Source: Prunus persica (Eukaryota; Streptophyta; Magnoliopsida; Rosales; Rosaceae). Taken from it: a stretch of 64,000 nt of DNA. Under the pieces are notes generated by a model. That model worked only from the letters and a program-made list of their open reading frames with translations, did no database searches and was not told the origin of the DNA. How positions within the stretch are numbered: the first letter of the stretch is position 1; each line of letters opens with the position of its first letter. The stretch lies in contig NC_034015.1 in the NCBI RefSeq assembly GCF_000346465.2, positions 19,902,462-19,966,461 on the forward strand. Direction: 5' to 3'. Both the position numbers and the translations under genes were made by a program. Shown in pieces: positions 42,098-55,825 of this stretch.

Positions 42098-45000
42098 CTA
42101 CCAGTCATCAAACAATTCAGGATTGTCAAGTTCTTCTGCATTTCGAGACGGAGAAGCTAGAGGAACAGAAGAACAGTCCTCCGAGTGACTTTCCAAATGT
42201 TGAGTTATACGAGAGGTGATCTCGTGAGGAACAGGAAAACTACAGTCTCTGATCCCTTTCCAATCAATACCATCAAACCAGGGATGCCTTTTGACAGAAT
42301 CATAACCTTGGCTTCCCAGTCTTGTGTCTTCATCAACGTCAAGTAACTGAACATATTATTAAAATTAAAAGTAAGCATATGAAATTTCCTTATCAGAAAG
42401 GGAGAGACAGAGAAATGATTAAACGATTCGTGCAATACCTTAGTGATGAGATCAACAACTTCAGGACTAAAAGCTTGCGGGATACTAAGCTGTCCCTTTG
42501 CAATCTTTGCAAATGTATCAAGCTCACTTTCTCTCCATGACCCGAATGGCATTTCACCCTGTAGCATGAAATATATCAAGACTCCCAATGCCCACCTGAA
42601 AATTTGCAAACAAATTCAGGACTGCAAAGGGTCTCAAAACGATACTGTGAAGACAATAATAAAATAAAATAGCATAAAATAGAAGAAAGAAAACAACCAC
42701 AAATATACAACTTAGAGTCTGAATCCTAAGCCTTCAATAATTTCTGTTGAGCATATATTCTCGTAAATCTCACAATTACACTAAAGTCTAGCAGCATATA
42801 TTCTTACAATAACATTTAAGTCTAATATAAATTTTTCTAATTCTATGAATATTTCTATCGAGCATTTCCCTAATTTCCCAAGCTCTCAAAGCCTCCATGC
42901 TATCTGATACTGAATAGATTTACTTTTTATACAATAATTTCTCACATTTTCCTCAAAAACTAAATATCCAGTTATCTACATAATATTTAGGTTTAGGATA
43001 TACAAGGCTTGTACCACCGAAGTTACTGTATTACCAGTCAGCTGGGAAACCATGGCCTTTTCCCTGGACTACCTCTGGAGCCAAAAAGTCTGCCATTCCA
43101 CAAATTGTATATGTTCTTTGGCCAGATAACTTCTTCCCAAACCTGAAGTCTACTAGCTACAATACAGCAAAAAATAGTAATTAGTGATAATTTAATCAAC
43201 GTTTTCCCCCTTCCTCTATTTCCAACATCCGTTGAGATCCTATGAACACTATTTAGAATGAAAAACAGAACACCAACCTGTAAATGTCCTGTTTGGTCCA
43301 ACAATAGAACATCAGGAGACAAGCCTCTGTAGAGAACGTCACTCTGAAAGTCAAATTTCAAAACCATAAAAAAATAAAAAAAAAGAGAGATGTAGAAAAA
43401 GAAACATGTTACAGAGAGTCAGAACAACAGGAGTGAAAAAACAAGGGGAAAGAAAATAAGCTATTTCCAGAAATTGGACCTTGTGGAGATCTCCCAAAGC
43501 AGCAACTAGAGAGGCTGCACAAAACTGGGTAGATGGTTCATCAAGGGGAGTGCGAAGTATTGAGGCCAATGGACAAGCAAGGCAAGTATTTAGCAGTAAG
43601 CCTGCATGTGTCTGATCAACACAAGTGCACAGAAACTGTGGCACACAAGCTGAAGAGCTCATACTCTTGATTAGATCCTTCTCTTTTAACACTTGTGCTT
43701 CCTTTCCTAGCCTCCTGACCTTTTGCTTTGAAAACCTTTTCAAACTAAGAAAATTTCCTGATAGGCAATCAGAATAAAAAAAAAGCATTTCGATCAGGTT
43801 ATGTATACTGTTCTAAAAAGAAATAAATTCTTCTCAAAAGATTGCATCTAATAAGGTGTAATCAACTCCATGCTATGTAATATAGATCCGCCCCACTCCA
43901 TTCAGTATATGTAATCAACTTCTCAAAATATGCAGTATATATAAATTCTCCTCAAAATTTTCTGATATTGGATCTAATATCCGCCCCACTCCATGCAACA
44001 TATGTGATCAACTTCTTCTTTTCTTTTTTTTGTTTTTTGCTCTAACAATTGATACTTCAACCATTTCATCTCCCCCTCCCGAGAAACAGAAAAGAGAGGA
44101 AAGGCCACTTCAACATGAACAGAAATCATCAAGTAGAAGCCCAAACTACCTAAATAAAACCAAATATTAAAATTTACATCAAAAAAACCATAATAACAAC
44201 AAACCAACCTGAATCTCTTAAACGTACAAGTCCAATCTCGCTGCAGTCAGTGCAATATAAACTTGTTCTCCACTCCTAGACAAGAGAATATATAGTATCA
44301 ATAAATGAGAAGATAACTCAATTAGGAATTTATCTTTGGGAACATAACCACAAGCAGGGCACTGTACTCCATACCAAATCAGACAGCTCAACTTTAGTAA
44401 GAGCAGAAATATCAATATTCTTGACAGATTCCTTTGAAACTTCAGAAGGATAATCACTTGACCTGAATAGTGACAACAACCAACAGCGTCAGACATATGA
44501 AACAGTCATTAAAAAAAAGAATTTTAAAAATCGTTACATGTCATTAAGAGCTCCAAAGTTAACAAAATGGTAGACTGATTAAAATTATGAACTGAGATTC
44601 TGTAGAATGCAACATACTTCTGATCATCCTGAGAAAGCTTTGTCAAAGGGCCAACAACTGAATCAAACTTTTCCTTTGTTAAAACAGCACAAACGACATC
44701 ACCCATAGCAACTGCACTAAACAAATCAATATGTTCGCCAAGAAGTACCCATTCACCAAAGTAGCTTCCCTCCGTCTTCTCCACTGAGAGCTCTTTACTG
44801 CTCTGAGGATTATCATCCTCTTTTTTATTCTCAGAATTGAGACTAGAGACAACAGGACTACTAACTGAATTTGCATCAAAAGTAATCCTCACTTTTCCCT
44901 TCTGTATGATGTACAACCCAACTAGGCCTTCATTCTGCAGATAAATATGAAGTACACATAAGATTAAGGAATACAGAGTAAATTATATTCTTAACAAAAG

Positions 45001-48000
45001 TAAACGTACCCCACTGACTATTGTCTGCCCTTCTGAGAAGGAAACCTCAGAAAGAGAATCGGCAATATGGCTCAGCTGTAAGATTGTCAACCTTGATAGG
45101 AGATCCACTGACCGAAGCAACTTCAAATATGACAAGTTAGAAAACTCTGACATTAAAATTCCGCGGAAGTCTTCTCGTTTCAAAGCCCAAAGAGTTCCAC
45201 TGGTCACAGCACGAACAGAGGCCTGGAGTGGTTTGTTATACCTGTAGTACCATATATCCCAAAATTAAGTAAACAGGAATTAGAAATCACCAATCTATTA
45301 TGCCCTACAAGAGGACACAAACAGATCAAGAAAAGCCAAAACAAAATGGATCTAACATGTTCCAGGACTATGCTTCCCATTTTCGAAGCAATGACAAATC
45401 TAAAGAAAATTTCCAATCCATAGATGTACATGGTATAAACAGTTTAATTTAGGTTCAATCTGTGCATTCCAAGAGTTAAGCTATATAGTCAGCTCACAGA
45501 AACTATGATAGTAGAATCATCTGCACCAACAGATAAAAAATAAGGTGGAAATAAATAACTCACATTAGTGCTAGCTCTCCAAAGGATGACAGTTTATCAG
45601 CTGTATAGTGCTGCAGAACCCTCGGAACCTCTCCATTCTTTTCTTCCTGCCATGATTGTATAACAGTCAACACAAATACTGGGGGTCCTCATGAATTAAT
45701 CTCCAAAATAATTCAAGCAGAACAAGGATATGTTTAAGACCTGGGTTGCCAACACCTCAAATTCTCCACTGCCGACAACATAAAAGCAGTCACCTTCACC
45801 ACCCTACAAAATACAACAATTGTTACAGGTAATAAATTCATGCAGATTGCAACATTTTAACTTTTCCATTTTTTACAAGTGCTGTTTTTGCAATGGATCA
45901 GCATTGTGAATGAAACCTCAGATAATTAAACCAATATGAAAACCCTATTGACCATTAATTTAAAAATCAAATTTATTTGAGCAGGGGGTCCCCACGTCAC
46001 TTAACAAGGTTGTATTTGTTAATTCTCTTCATTTTGTATAAATTCACCATCCTGATGTTGTCAAAGCATTGAATCACACACAAATTGATAGTTTAATAAA
46101 TATATCCAATCTTTTGCATGCAATCCAATAACACATAAGAAGAAAAGTAACCTGTCTAACAACAACATCCCCAGGTTGGACCTCAACCCTTTCCATGCAA
46201 TCCAATAACACATGACACTGAGAATCAGTAAGTTTTCTGAAGAGAAAATGGTCGTGCAAAGCCCGCTCAATTTGTGCCTGTTTGGCACGAACAAAGGTTC
46301 AACGTAAGAACTCATGACTATAGAAATTTGTACCATTTCTTGTGTTTCATACAAAATTATGACAAACAGAAAGCAAAAGAGTTACGAAATAAAGTATACT
46401 TCTTCCTCCCAAGTCTTTCTGTGGGCTGGAGATGGAGGAACCCAAATTTGCCCATTTTCTAGAGAACTCTCAATCACACGGAGACGTGCCCTTGATAAAT
46501 CATGTCTTGTGCGCTGGTTCCTAGAGTTCCAGCCAATAGTTGAAGGAGATTCTGATCCTGTAACCTCTACAACTTGAGGAATAGGTGGTCGTAAAGCAAC
46601 TGCAGGAATTACTGATTGACCAACAGAAGTCTACAAGAAAAAGTCGTCATTAATCGAATACATTTGAGAAATAAATAAGATTTGCAAGAAGCCAATGCGC
46701 TTTCAACATTAAATACATAAATCCTCTTACATCAGTCAGCCCATTTACGTGCACAACTATCACTGTAATATCATCAGTACGAGTTTCATACTGCAGCCAG
46801 AGTTTATAAGATTCTGCTACAATTGCAGCACAAGCATCACGGGGATCCTTAAATTTTGCAACCTGTAAATATAGTAACAGAATCAGGATAACTAGAAAAA
46901 TAGAAAAGGTGGAAAATCAGGATAACAAAAAACTAAACTAAACTCACTGTGCCCAACAATAAGGTATCACACGAAATTATAAACATTCAATGAAGCAGAG
47001 ATAAATAACTCTTGACAATTCTACACTTGAATTGCAACAAAGTAAGAGCAGGATACCTTACCATATCAACCACAGCTTGGCTAGAAAGGAACTCAAAAAC
47101 TCCATCACTAGCAAGAATAAAGAAAGGATGATTTTGTGTAAGCTCTAAAACCACGATTTCAGGGTTGGCAACAACCCCAATTGTCTCAGCAATCGAATCG
47201 CCAATACTCCTTGTAAAAGCTGTCCCAGGATACATTCCATTTGGCACCCACAGCCTGGGTGGATCACCATCATCACTTTCTTCAGTGCCCCAACACTGCA
47301 CATCTGGATTCTTCAGCCCTTCAATCTGATCCAATGTAAGAACTCGTGCACCACAAAGCTTAACCCGTTCGAGCTCATCCACTCTAAATGGGGTTTGATC
47401 AATTGAAAGGTCCACGGCCACAATATCATTCCCTCTCCTCTCTGCTATAACAGCCCTTGAATCACCCGAATTCGCAATGCATATTGTCCTACCTCGTACC
47501 AAAACAGTAATTGCAGTTGTTCCACTCATACTATCATCCAAAATATCAGCGTGCATCTGAGAATTGGTTGCAAGAAACGCGGCATGGCATGCCTCAACAG
47601 CATCCACTTGAAACTTACTATTCCTGAGCAAATTCTCACACAACTTTCTTTTCACAAACTGTGAACACTGAGCTCCGAATTCTCCATGACCATCAAAGAC
47701 CCCAAAGAAATGGTCATCTGGGTTTGTCCCAAATGGACTGTGGATGCAAAAGCTATCTTGGTTTTCCTTATCAAGAGCATCAGGGTAATACCCTCGCTGA
47801 GATAAATACGAGTACCGTAATTCGAAGTTCCCTGATGGAATGTTGACAGTTCTTGACCCATTTGGAGGTAGAAACTGGGATGAAACCCTAGAGAGCCTTG
47901 TGATGCCCACCTCAGCATCCCCGGCTAAGCTTGATTGGTTGAATTGGTCTCGAAGTTCAGCTACTTCGCCATTGGACGAGGTGGGAGAGAACACTGGGAT

Positions 48001-48093
48001 CTCAGTGTTCCTCACATTTTGGCTCTCTTTGATTCTGGCTTCTCTTGGAGCGCAAATCTCTCCAATACAAGCCCTCGAATACACGCAACCCAT
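42098..48093 (-). CDS. PP2C phosphatase / two cyclic-nucleotide-binding domains / kinase-like fusion (At2g20050-like)
   Basis: Fifteen exons join to 1080 residues plus stop. Exons are 48093-47062, 46862-46731, 46630-46400, 46277-46152, 45803-45741, 45646-45564, 45241-45010, 44934-44618, 44462-44375, 44275-44209, 43757-43480, 43343-43278, 43156-43035, 42595-42439 and 42346-42098. Starting at 48093 gives MGCVYSRACIGEIC, a myristoylation and palmitoylation signal, so membrane attachment is likely. The PP2C domain (about residues 90-395) shows FFGVFDGHGEFGAQCSQF, SGTTAITV, ANSGDSRAV and ILASDGVFEF. Two cyclic-nucleotide-binding-like domains follow (GGEGDCFYVVGSGEFEVLA, SFGELALM; then GLVGLYIIQKGKVRI, SYFGEWVLLGE). 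A protein-kinase-like domain comes last. In it HRD is replaced by YRG (LYRGLSPDVLLLD) and DFG by DFR, while APE (DFLAPEVV) is kept, so kinase activity is doubtful. The architecture matches a conserved plant family that has been discussed as PKG-like. Confidence 0.92.
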
Positions 48094-48758
48094 CACTCAA
48101 AATTATAAATTGAAACCGACCCAAATGCCAAATTTACCTGAAGATTCATTAGCTTCAAGTTGAAACGAGCTCAATCACTGTGGTTGCTCTGCTTCTTTGA
48201 ACTCGAAGAACCAAACCCAAGACTTTCAATTCCAATAAACACACTCCTTGGGTTAATTCTCAAGCTCTGAGACAGAGCTGTCGATGTTCATTCTTTTGGA
48301 AAATACAGGATAGCAAATGAGATTTGGCTACAACCTTATCTTCCACAGCTGCTCAGAAAATTACAGTTTTAGAGAATGAAAGGAACTGACCCACAAGAAT
48401 TCTAAAGCTTTTATGATATTCAAACTGTTAGATATGGCACAGCAAATTGGAAAGTGACGTTTTTGATCTACTGTGGCTCATAACCGTTACAGGGGCAGGA
48501 AAAAACCGCAATAAAATAACAAAAACACAATAAAAATTAAAATAATATAACAATGGCAAGATTGGTGAAGGAGCAGTAGAGTACCAGTGGATTCAAATAC
48601 ACTTCTGAATCGTGAAAAATAATTTGAAGGAAGTAAAAAGCAGAGACCTGGGTTGCAGATGAAGCCCAGAAGCGTTTCGTTTTGTTTTTTCTTCCTTTTA
48701 ACAGAGAAGATAGAAATGGCTCAAATGAGAAATGTAGAACTACCTGAGTGTGGTTTAA

Positions 48759-48793
<35 letters not shown>

Positions 48794-48970
48794 AGCTGCT
48801 TTGCTTTGGGTTTGGGTTATGAGTTTGGGATCGGGGAGGCGCGTGGGGACAGAGAGTGGTGGGGGCAAGTGATTTTGTGGATTGTGGATTAGGCCTTCGT
48901 GTCAGTGTTGGTCTGTGCATGTGTACTCTCTCAGCTTTTGTGGACATTGCTCGCGCCACGCGCTGCAAGT
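48094..48970 (-). promoter_or_regulatory. Leader and promoter region of the PP2C-kinase gene
   Basis: Upstream of the ATG lie a mixed-composition leader and a (GA)n run at about 48762-48793, read as CT on the gene strand, typical of plant 5' untranslated regions. No other gene is evident. The exact transcription start cannot be fixed. Confidence 0.45.
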
Positions 48971-51900
48971 CTATGACGGGTCGTACTCTACTTTCACCTT
49001 TATAGGAAAAATATCAAATATGGCAATTTTGGATCTAAATTCATTTTTTGGGAATTAGTTCTTTTCATCTATAGAAATTCCAGCATTGCTTTAAATTTGC
49101 AAAACCTTCATTTGGTAGATTTTAAGTACTTTGAGAAAAAGTCAACTCCAATGCATTGACTCTTTGAGAATTTTAAATCCTTTCCTTAAATTTTGAAAAT
49201 TTATTAATTTTTTTTGGAAATATTTTTACTTACCACCCTAATCTAAGATGTATCATCATCACCATTCTTAATATTTGACACGTGTCTAAATGCATAACCA
49301 TGATTAAATTTTTACTTCATATTTATGGAGCCATGAAAGTCAAGGAAAAACAAATATAAGCCTCCCATGTTGTTGTCAACCAGTTAAATTTGAATTATTT
49401 GTGTAGGTTTTCTATATCCAAAATTGTTATTAGTTAGTGTTTATATTGGGCTTTAGCCCTCCTCTCTAACCAAAAAAGAAACAAATATAAACTAAAAAGA
49501 GAATGAATTCAAGGTGAGCCTAAAATAATCATATAATTATATAAATGGTACATGAAAACGACTTCGCAGAATGCATCCCCTTGTCACACTTTATTTTCTT
49601 TTCCCATGCAATAATTCAATTCAAGTATGCTTTTACCAAAGTGTGTGTGCATGACTGATCTTCAATACTTGATTGAATGAGAAAGCCACCCACTTCACTC
49701 AACAATCACATAATAAACTTTCCCTAGTGGTCCTTCACTTAAAAAGGAGGCATGCCTTTGCACCTTGATTAACTTTTTTTTTTTTTTTTTGGTTCTTTCT
49801 TCTTTTGTATTTTTGTTATTGTTTTTGGCTAAATGGAAATTCATTCATTATCAACCAAGCCAACAATTTTGTACCAATAATGCATCTTGTCCACTTGATT
49901 TCATGCTAATAATGATTCTAAATCATATGGCACATTATGCCTTTTATCACATTGTGGGTTTAGTTGCAAATTATGTTATTTACATTAAATTCAACCTGTA
50001 AGTTTTTTTTATCATTTTTGATCCATTTTAATATTAAACCATATGGATGTTTTAATTTTTAATTTTTATTTTTTATACAATATATATTGAAAGATGGAAA
50101 AATCGAACTTAAGACATCAAGTGCATAACTAAATACTTTTAACCACAGAACTACAAACCCCCTTACCTATATGAATATTTTATTGATGACCTTGTAAATT
50201 ACACATTTTAAAAGTTAAATCTCAAACGTCGCCTCTGCTTTTGAGTTCTAACTTTTGAGAGTTGAGCAATGATCAAATTCTTGTGTGTGGGGGGAAATGG
50301 TGGTGGAACACCACACCCCACAAGATAAAAAGGGTAATGTGCAGCTGTGGCATCCGAAAGATATTTTGTTTATTTTTATAAATCTTTTAGAAAGAAATGG
50401 ATGAATCAGCAGAGGAGGCTTACAAGGAACTTTTAGTAATTGTTATAATAATAATTATTATTATTATTTCAATGAGAGAAATCCAATCACTGAAAGAAAA
50501 TAATAATAAAAAAATCCAATGATCAAAATATTTCTTTGGCTTTAAAAAAATGTCACTAAATCTCTATTTTTTAAATTTGTTGTGTGCGTAAAATCATATC
50601 TTAACTTGGTAAAAAAGTTAAGAATTTGTGCTATGAAAAGGTTGAATAAAGTGGAATAAATAAAGCAAGTTTAACCGAAGAGTTAGGAATTTATTCCCAT
50701 AAACTTCTTATCAACAACTTCTTTATTTATTCAGTAAGATTGAGTAATTAAAATTTCCGGAGACTTTTCTTTTCTGGTTTTTGGGTTTATGATTCAATGT
50801 CCTCCATTTCCATTTATAGAGTAACTATTTATGATGTTATCCGCAAGTCACATCAGCTTTAGACATCCCCTACCCCACAATCCCAACCCTAAACTTTATG
50901 ACCACCGCCAAGAGAAAGACTTTCATGAAATAAAATATCATTATTTTGTTATTCTCAATCAATAACGCTATGACACGTGTAATAACACTTTCATGTAACA
51001 TAACATTATTAGTCGAAAAATACAGACTATTACTATCCCTGTTACAAATAAGTTTTTCTCCACCGCCAAACACCAAACTTGCAATTATTAGCTCACCCTA
51101 ATATTGCATGTAAATTGTAATCTAAAGATACATCAATTACTCAATGGGATCAACCTGCACGTCAAATGCCACATAAAGTAAAAGATGAAAAAATTGACCT
51201 ATATTAAGCATCTTCCTACTTTCAAAGTTTCATTTTCTACGACTACGGTACACATCACATATTGCTTTTGTCCTTAGACCATTTTTCATGACATAACCAT
51301 TTGTACGCAGGAGTGCACGCCACGTAAGAAATTTGAAGCTTAAAAAGCTAGTGGAGTCAAATACTCAAAATGCAACTTTTAATTTACTTTAGACTTGTAA
51401 ACACGGGGGTTTCCCCCTGGATTCTTGATGTTCTTAGACTTTTCGCAAATCTATAATGATATGGTATTCCTTTAACAGATCTTGCGGGGATTCTTTTTGA
51501 GGTGATGTTGTTTGTCATGATAGATTTATTGTTGATTAGTGTATTGGGGCTATAGAATGACTAAGTGCACTTTTGATATTGTTTATTTTGAGTGATAAGT
51601 GATTTTTTAAAAATTTTGAGAAGTTCAACCCGTTTGGTAAACTGTGAGAATATCACTTATCGTTAAAAATTGCTGTGAGAGAAAGCTATAAGGAAAAGCA
51701 GCTAATGAGGTACTTTCATTTTCTTATTATGCAGGAATCAGTTTCGAAGAGACGCTGGGTTTAATAATTATGCGGCAATTATTTTTTGATTATGAATAAA
51801 ATTAATACCAACAACACTTTTAACAAAAATTTTACCAAAGGCCAAACTGCTTTCTCTCACAGCAAATCTGACAGCGATTATTTTCACAGCACATCAATGC

Positions 51901-52907
51901 CAAATTGGCTCTAAGTGGCGCTTTCTATATCATATTTCACGATAAGATTAGCAGTGTTTGTTTTTTTTTCATCGGCGTTGTTTTAGATTTTTAGTATTGG
52001 TTTGTTTGGATAATAAAGTCTAGAAACTGTATGAATTTTTTGTGTTTTTTTCATCTCTCGTAATTCCAGAAACTTACTTGAGTTTACTAAGTGTTCTTAG
52101 TCTCTTTGAAGAGTCATGATGGTTAGCAACCAGTTTTATCCTTAATATCATTGGACTAAATTCGGGGAAACTATAGTTGTAGAAAGGGGTTATAGAAAAT
52201 TTATTTTTAAAAGTGATTCTATCCAAATTGTTTCAGTCTTTTGGTTAGCTTAGGTCACTAGGGATAATAAAATTCTTTGTATTCTTTTTTCCTATTGATC
52301 TAATAAAATTCTATCGCCTTTTGAGTTTTTATTTATTTATTCACTTTAGACTTGTAAAGTTTGTATAAAAACCAAACTCCTCTTATATAATCACACTTGC
52401 AAGTTCCCAAAACGGTGGCGTTTTCCCTATAAATTTAACAATGAGGCTATTATTTAGTGGCCCAACTTGAAAATAAACAGAAGCTCAGACTCAGACCCAG
52501 AAGGCCCAATTATAAAACAAACAAACAGAAGCTCAGACTCGGGCCCACTTCAACCCAAAAAAAAGACAGGGGCCCACAGCGGCAAAACCTCGTCCGTCCA
52601 CCATTGTTGGATTCTCCTAAAATCCAAATCCAAATCCAATCGAATAAAAAAAATTTAAATTGTAAATTGTAAACAAAGAGAAAAAAAAAAGAAGAAAAGA
52701 AAAATACTTCTCCTCTCACTTCACTCCACCAGGCAAAGACAGGCACGAGCCCTTTCCTTCCTCCCCTCCCTTTATTCTCATTCTCATTCCCTACCCAAAA
52801 CAAAAAAAGGGAAAAAGAAAAAAAGAAAATTTTATATCAGAGCCAGTTGAGCCAGTGACTCACAGCCTCAGAGACAGAGACAGAGAGGACAGAGAGAGAA
52901 GATAGAG
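48971..52907. other. Long intergenic region before glyoxalase I
   Basis: AT-rich DNA of nearly 4 kb without a recognisable exon. About 50090-50160 has the AAGACATCAAGTGC and TTAACCACAGAACTAC pattern often seen at the edges of plant transposon remnants. A MITE-like fold-back lies at about 51590-51915. From about 52680 it is the leader of the glyoxalase gene. Confidence 0.45.
51590..51915. mobile_element. MITE-like fold-back element
   Basis: The left part contains CGTTTGGTAAACTGTGAG and TTGCTGTGAGAGAAAGC. The right part contains the reverse complement GCTTTCTCTCACAGCAA and then TGCCAAATTGGCTCT. The inverted halves are imperfect, with an AT-rich middle and no coding capacity. This composition (CTGTGAGA, AAAGCAGC) is common in hAT-like plant MITEs; the family is not assigned. 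Confidence 0.5.
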
Positions 52908-55825
52908 ATGGTGGGGATAATACCCATGGCGTCCTCAATCAGACCCTCGCTATCTACGTTGAGGTTCGCTGGGGCTTCTCGCTTGGGCCTTTCTCTCGCT
53001 TCCTTCACTCCTCGGAGACTCGCTTGCTTTCACCTCGCTAGTGGTAAATAAAGCCTTTGCCTTGCTGCTACCCTTTTCTCTTAAACCCTAAATCTATTTG
53101 CTTTTTAGCTGAATTCATCGATTTTATGCTGAATTGAGATTTTGAGGCTGTTAATTTGGTTGTAATCATGCACAATTGATACTTGTATCGCAGTAATAGA
53201 TTGAAATTTTCGTACATAGTTAAGAATTCATGGTTGAATTTGTGGAAGCAATGTATAAGTTGAATTGAATTAGAACGGGGTTTATGTTTGTGATTCACAT
53301 CAGTTTACGGCATTGACAGTGTGATTGTCTTTATAGTATGAGATGGTTTTGTAATTTTAGACTTGCTTTATGACTTTGAGTTGTCTACCAGCTGTGCCAC
53401 AGTCACAGTCTTTCGGTCTGAAAGCTTCTAAACTGTTGAGAGGAGATGGTAAAACCATAGGAGTGGCTGCTGGTGGGAATGCCGCGCAAGCAAGCACAAC
53501 GGCTACCCCGGAAAATGTCCTAGAGTGGGTCAAACAGGACAAGAGGAGGCTGCTCCATGTTGTTTACCGCGTTGGGGATTTGGACAGAACCATAAAGTAT
53601 GTTTGTTCACTGCAAATGGGAATATCCTGTTGTTCTGATATATTATGGTGTATTTGCATGATGATAATGAGAAAAAACGTAGAATTCAAGCATAGAAATT
53701 TGTTGTGCATGCAGATTCTACACAGAGTGCCTGGGAATGAAATTGTTGCGGAAACGTGACATACCAGAGGAAAGATACACCAATGCTTTTCTCGGATACG
53801 GGCCAGAGGATTCCCACTTTGTTATTGAACTCACTTACAGTAAGGCATCCAACTAGTTTTCATCAAATATTCCCAAAATCTAAAGCATTGGAACTTACGA
53901 AAGGCCTGCTGTGAATTTCTTCCATAAGAACTCGTCCTGCAAAGTAAATTCGTACTACTGATGTTCATTTTGATTTAATGGAACTTCCAGATTATGGAGT
54001 TGACAAGTATGATATTGGAACTGCATTTGGTCATTTTGGTATTGCTGTTGACGATGTAAGTCACTGTTTTACTATTATATTTTGTTTTTTAAGCATGCAG
54101 TCCTTTTATGACAATTTTGTTTTATCATGTGGTTACTAGTTTTGTAGACTGTTCTAGATTGTCTGTTCTTAATGGACACCTTCTATGATTTAACTTATGT
54201 GTTTGTGTGGTTAGGTTGCCAAGACTGTGGAACTCGTAAAAGCTAAGGGTGGCAAGGTAACACGAGAACCTGGTCCAGTCAAAGGTGGCAATACGGTAAT
54301 CGCGTTTGTTGAAGATCCCGATGGTTATAAGTTTGAACTTTTGGAAAGAGGGCCTACCCCTGAGCCCTTATGTCAAGTTATGCTTCGTGTGGGTGATCTT
54401 GATCGTTCCATAACTTTTTACGAGAAGGTGAGAGTTGTTTTGGCACAATATGCTGTTTTCTTACCCTGTGCACTGCTAATATGTTTTGGAAGTCGTTTAC
54501 TTTTAGTTCTCAATCCTTATTTCCTTTTCATGACCTAGGCTTTTGGCATGGAGCTTCTTCGCAAAAGAGATAATCCTGAGTACAAGGTAATTTTGCAATT
54601 TTTCTCCAGATCAATATATTGCCTTTTATTTTCTCTACACTGAAGTATTGTAAAAGAATTGTTGGAACCAGGATCCAGATTGGAATGTCTGGTTAATTGT
54701 TTTGACCCCTATTTCATCCAAAAATAGATTTAGATATGATGAGATATTAACATGAGATTCTAGATTGAGGCATGATGAGAGAAGAATATAATCTTTTCTA
54801 ACATATAGTTTTAGAGATTTGAGCTTTTGATCATGTCACCATGGTCCCTACATGTAGGAATAGCTGGTTTAGTGTCTACCTTAATGAGATAACCTTGTGC
54901 TCATTACTTCTAGTATACAATAGTAGTACAAAAATCCTATACCTTTTGTCTTCTAGTACACTATACCTCAATGACATAATCTTGTGCTTGCTATACTTGT
55001 AGTATACTATAGCAATGCTGGGTTATGGCCCTGAAGACAAAAATGCTGTTCTGGAGTTGACATACAATTATGGGGTCACCGAATACAACAAAGGAAATGC
55101 TTATGCTCAGGTAAAACCAGGATTTCCCCCTTCCTCTTCTTTTGACTGTGTTCCCTCTATATGTTGTAAAAAGTTTTGCCTACGCTAGCATGCATGATTT
55201 CTTTCAGTTTTGCATGTTGTTGTGAAAATATTATTTTGTGTTCATCTCTTTGTTAATACTACATGAAAAATGATCTCTGTTCTTTTGCGACCCTTTTTTC
55301 TTGACTAATTTTGTAGAGTTGTTTCTTTTTTCTCAACAGATAGCTGTAGGCACAGATGACGTCTATAAAACTGCTGAAGCAATTAAACTCTGCGGGGGCA
55401 AGATTACCCGGGAACCTGGGCCCTTACCTGGTATCAACACAAAGATCACTGCTTGCTTAGACCCTGACGGATGGAAGTCGGTATGGTTCACGCCTTCACG
55501 CTAATTGTGTTGAATTACCTGATGGGCCTTTTATGTAGCTCTCAAGATGCATTTAATATTATCCATAAATATCTATCTGTGTAGGTACTTAAAGTGCATA
55601 TAAAGTAAACCAAAAAAAAAAGCTGCAAGGCTTATGGGATTTATGCGGAGAACCTGTATGCTACTTGCATGATGTTTAAATGGAACGAAGTTTAGTTATG
55701 GCATGCCAAAAGTTGGTTGCTGGGTTGTTACCCCACTCCCTCATGATTTACAAGGTCTCATACATCTTTTTTTCATTTTGCAGGTTTTTGTGGACAATGT
55801 TGATTTCCTCAAGGAATTGGAGTGA
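52908..55825 (+). CDS. GLYI: Lactoylglutathione lyase (glyoxalase I), probable chloroplast form
   Basis: Nine exons (52908-53043, 53392-53596, 53715-53839, 53991-54055, 54215-54427, 54539-54586, 55003-55110, 55340-55480, 55784-55825) join to 360 residues plus stop. The enzyme isomerises the hemithioacetal of methylglyoxal and glutathione to S-lactoylglutathione. The N-terminus ([20 protein letters not shown]) is a Ser/Arg-rich plastid transit peptide. Two glyoxalase (VOC) domains follow. The first has [47 protein letters not shown] and YKFELLERG, supplying the His and Glu metal ligands. The second has [20 protein letters not shown] and [19 protein letters not shown], where Gln replaces the first His. 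This two-domain layout is typical of plant nickel-type GLYI. Exon 6 is only 48 bases. Confidence 0.92.
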
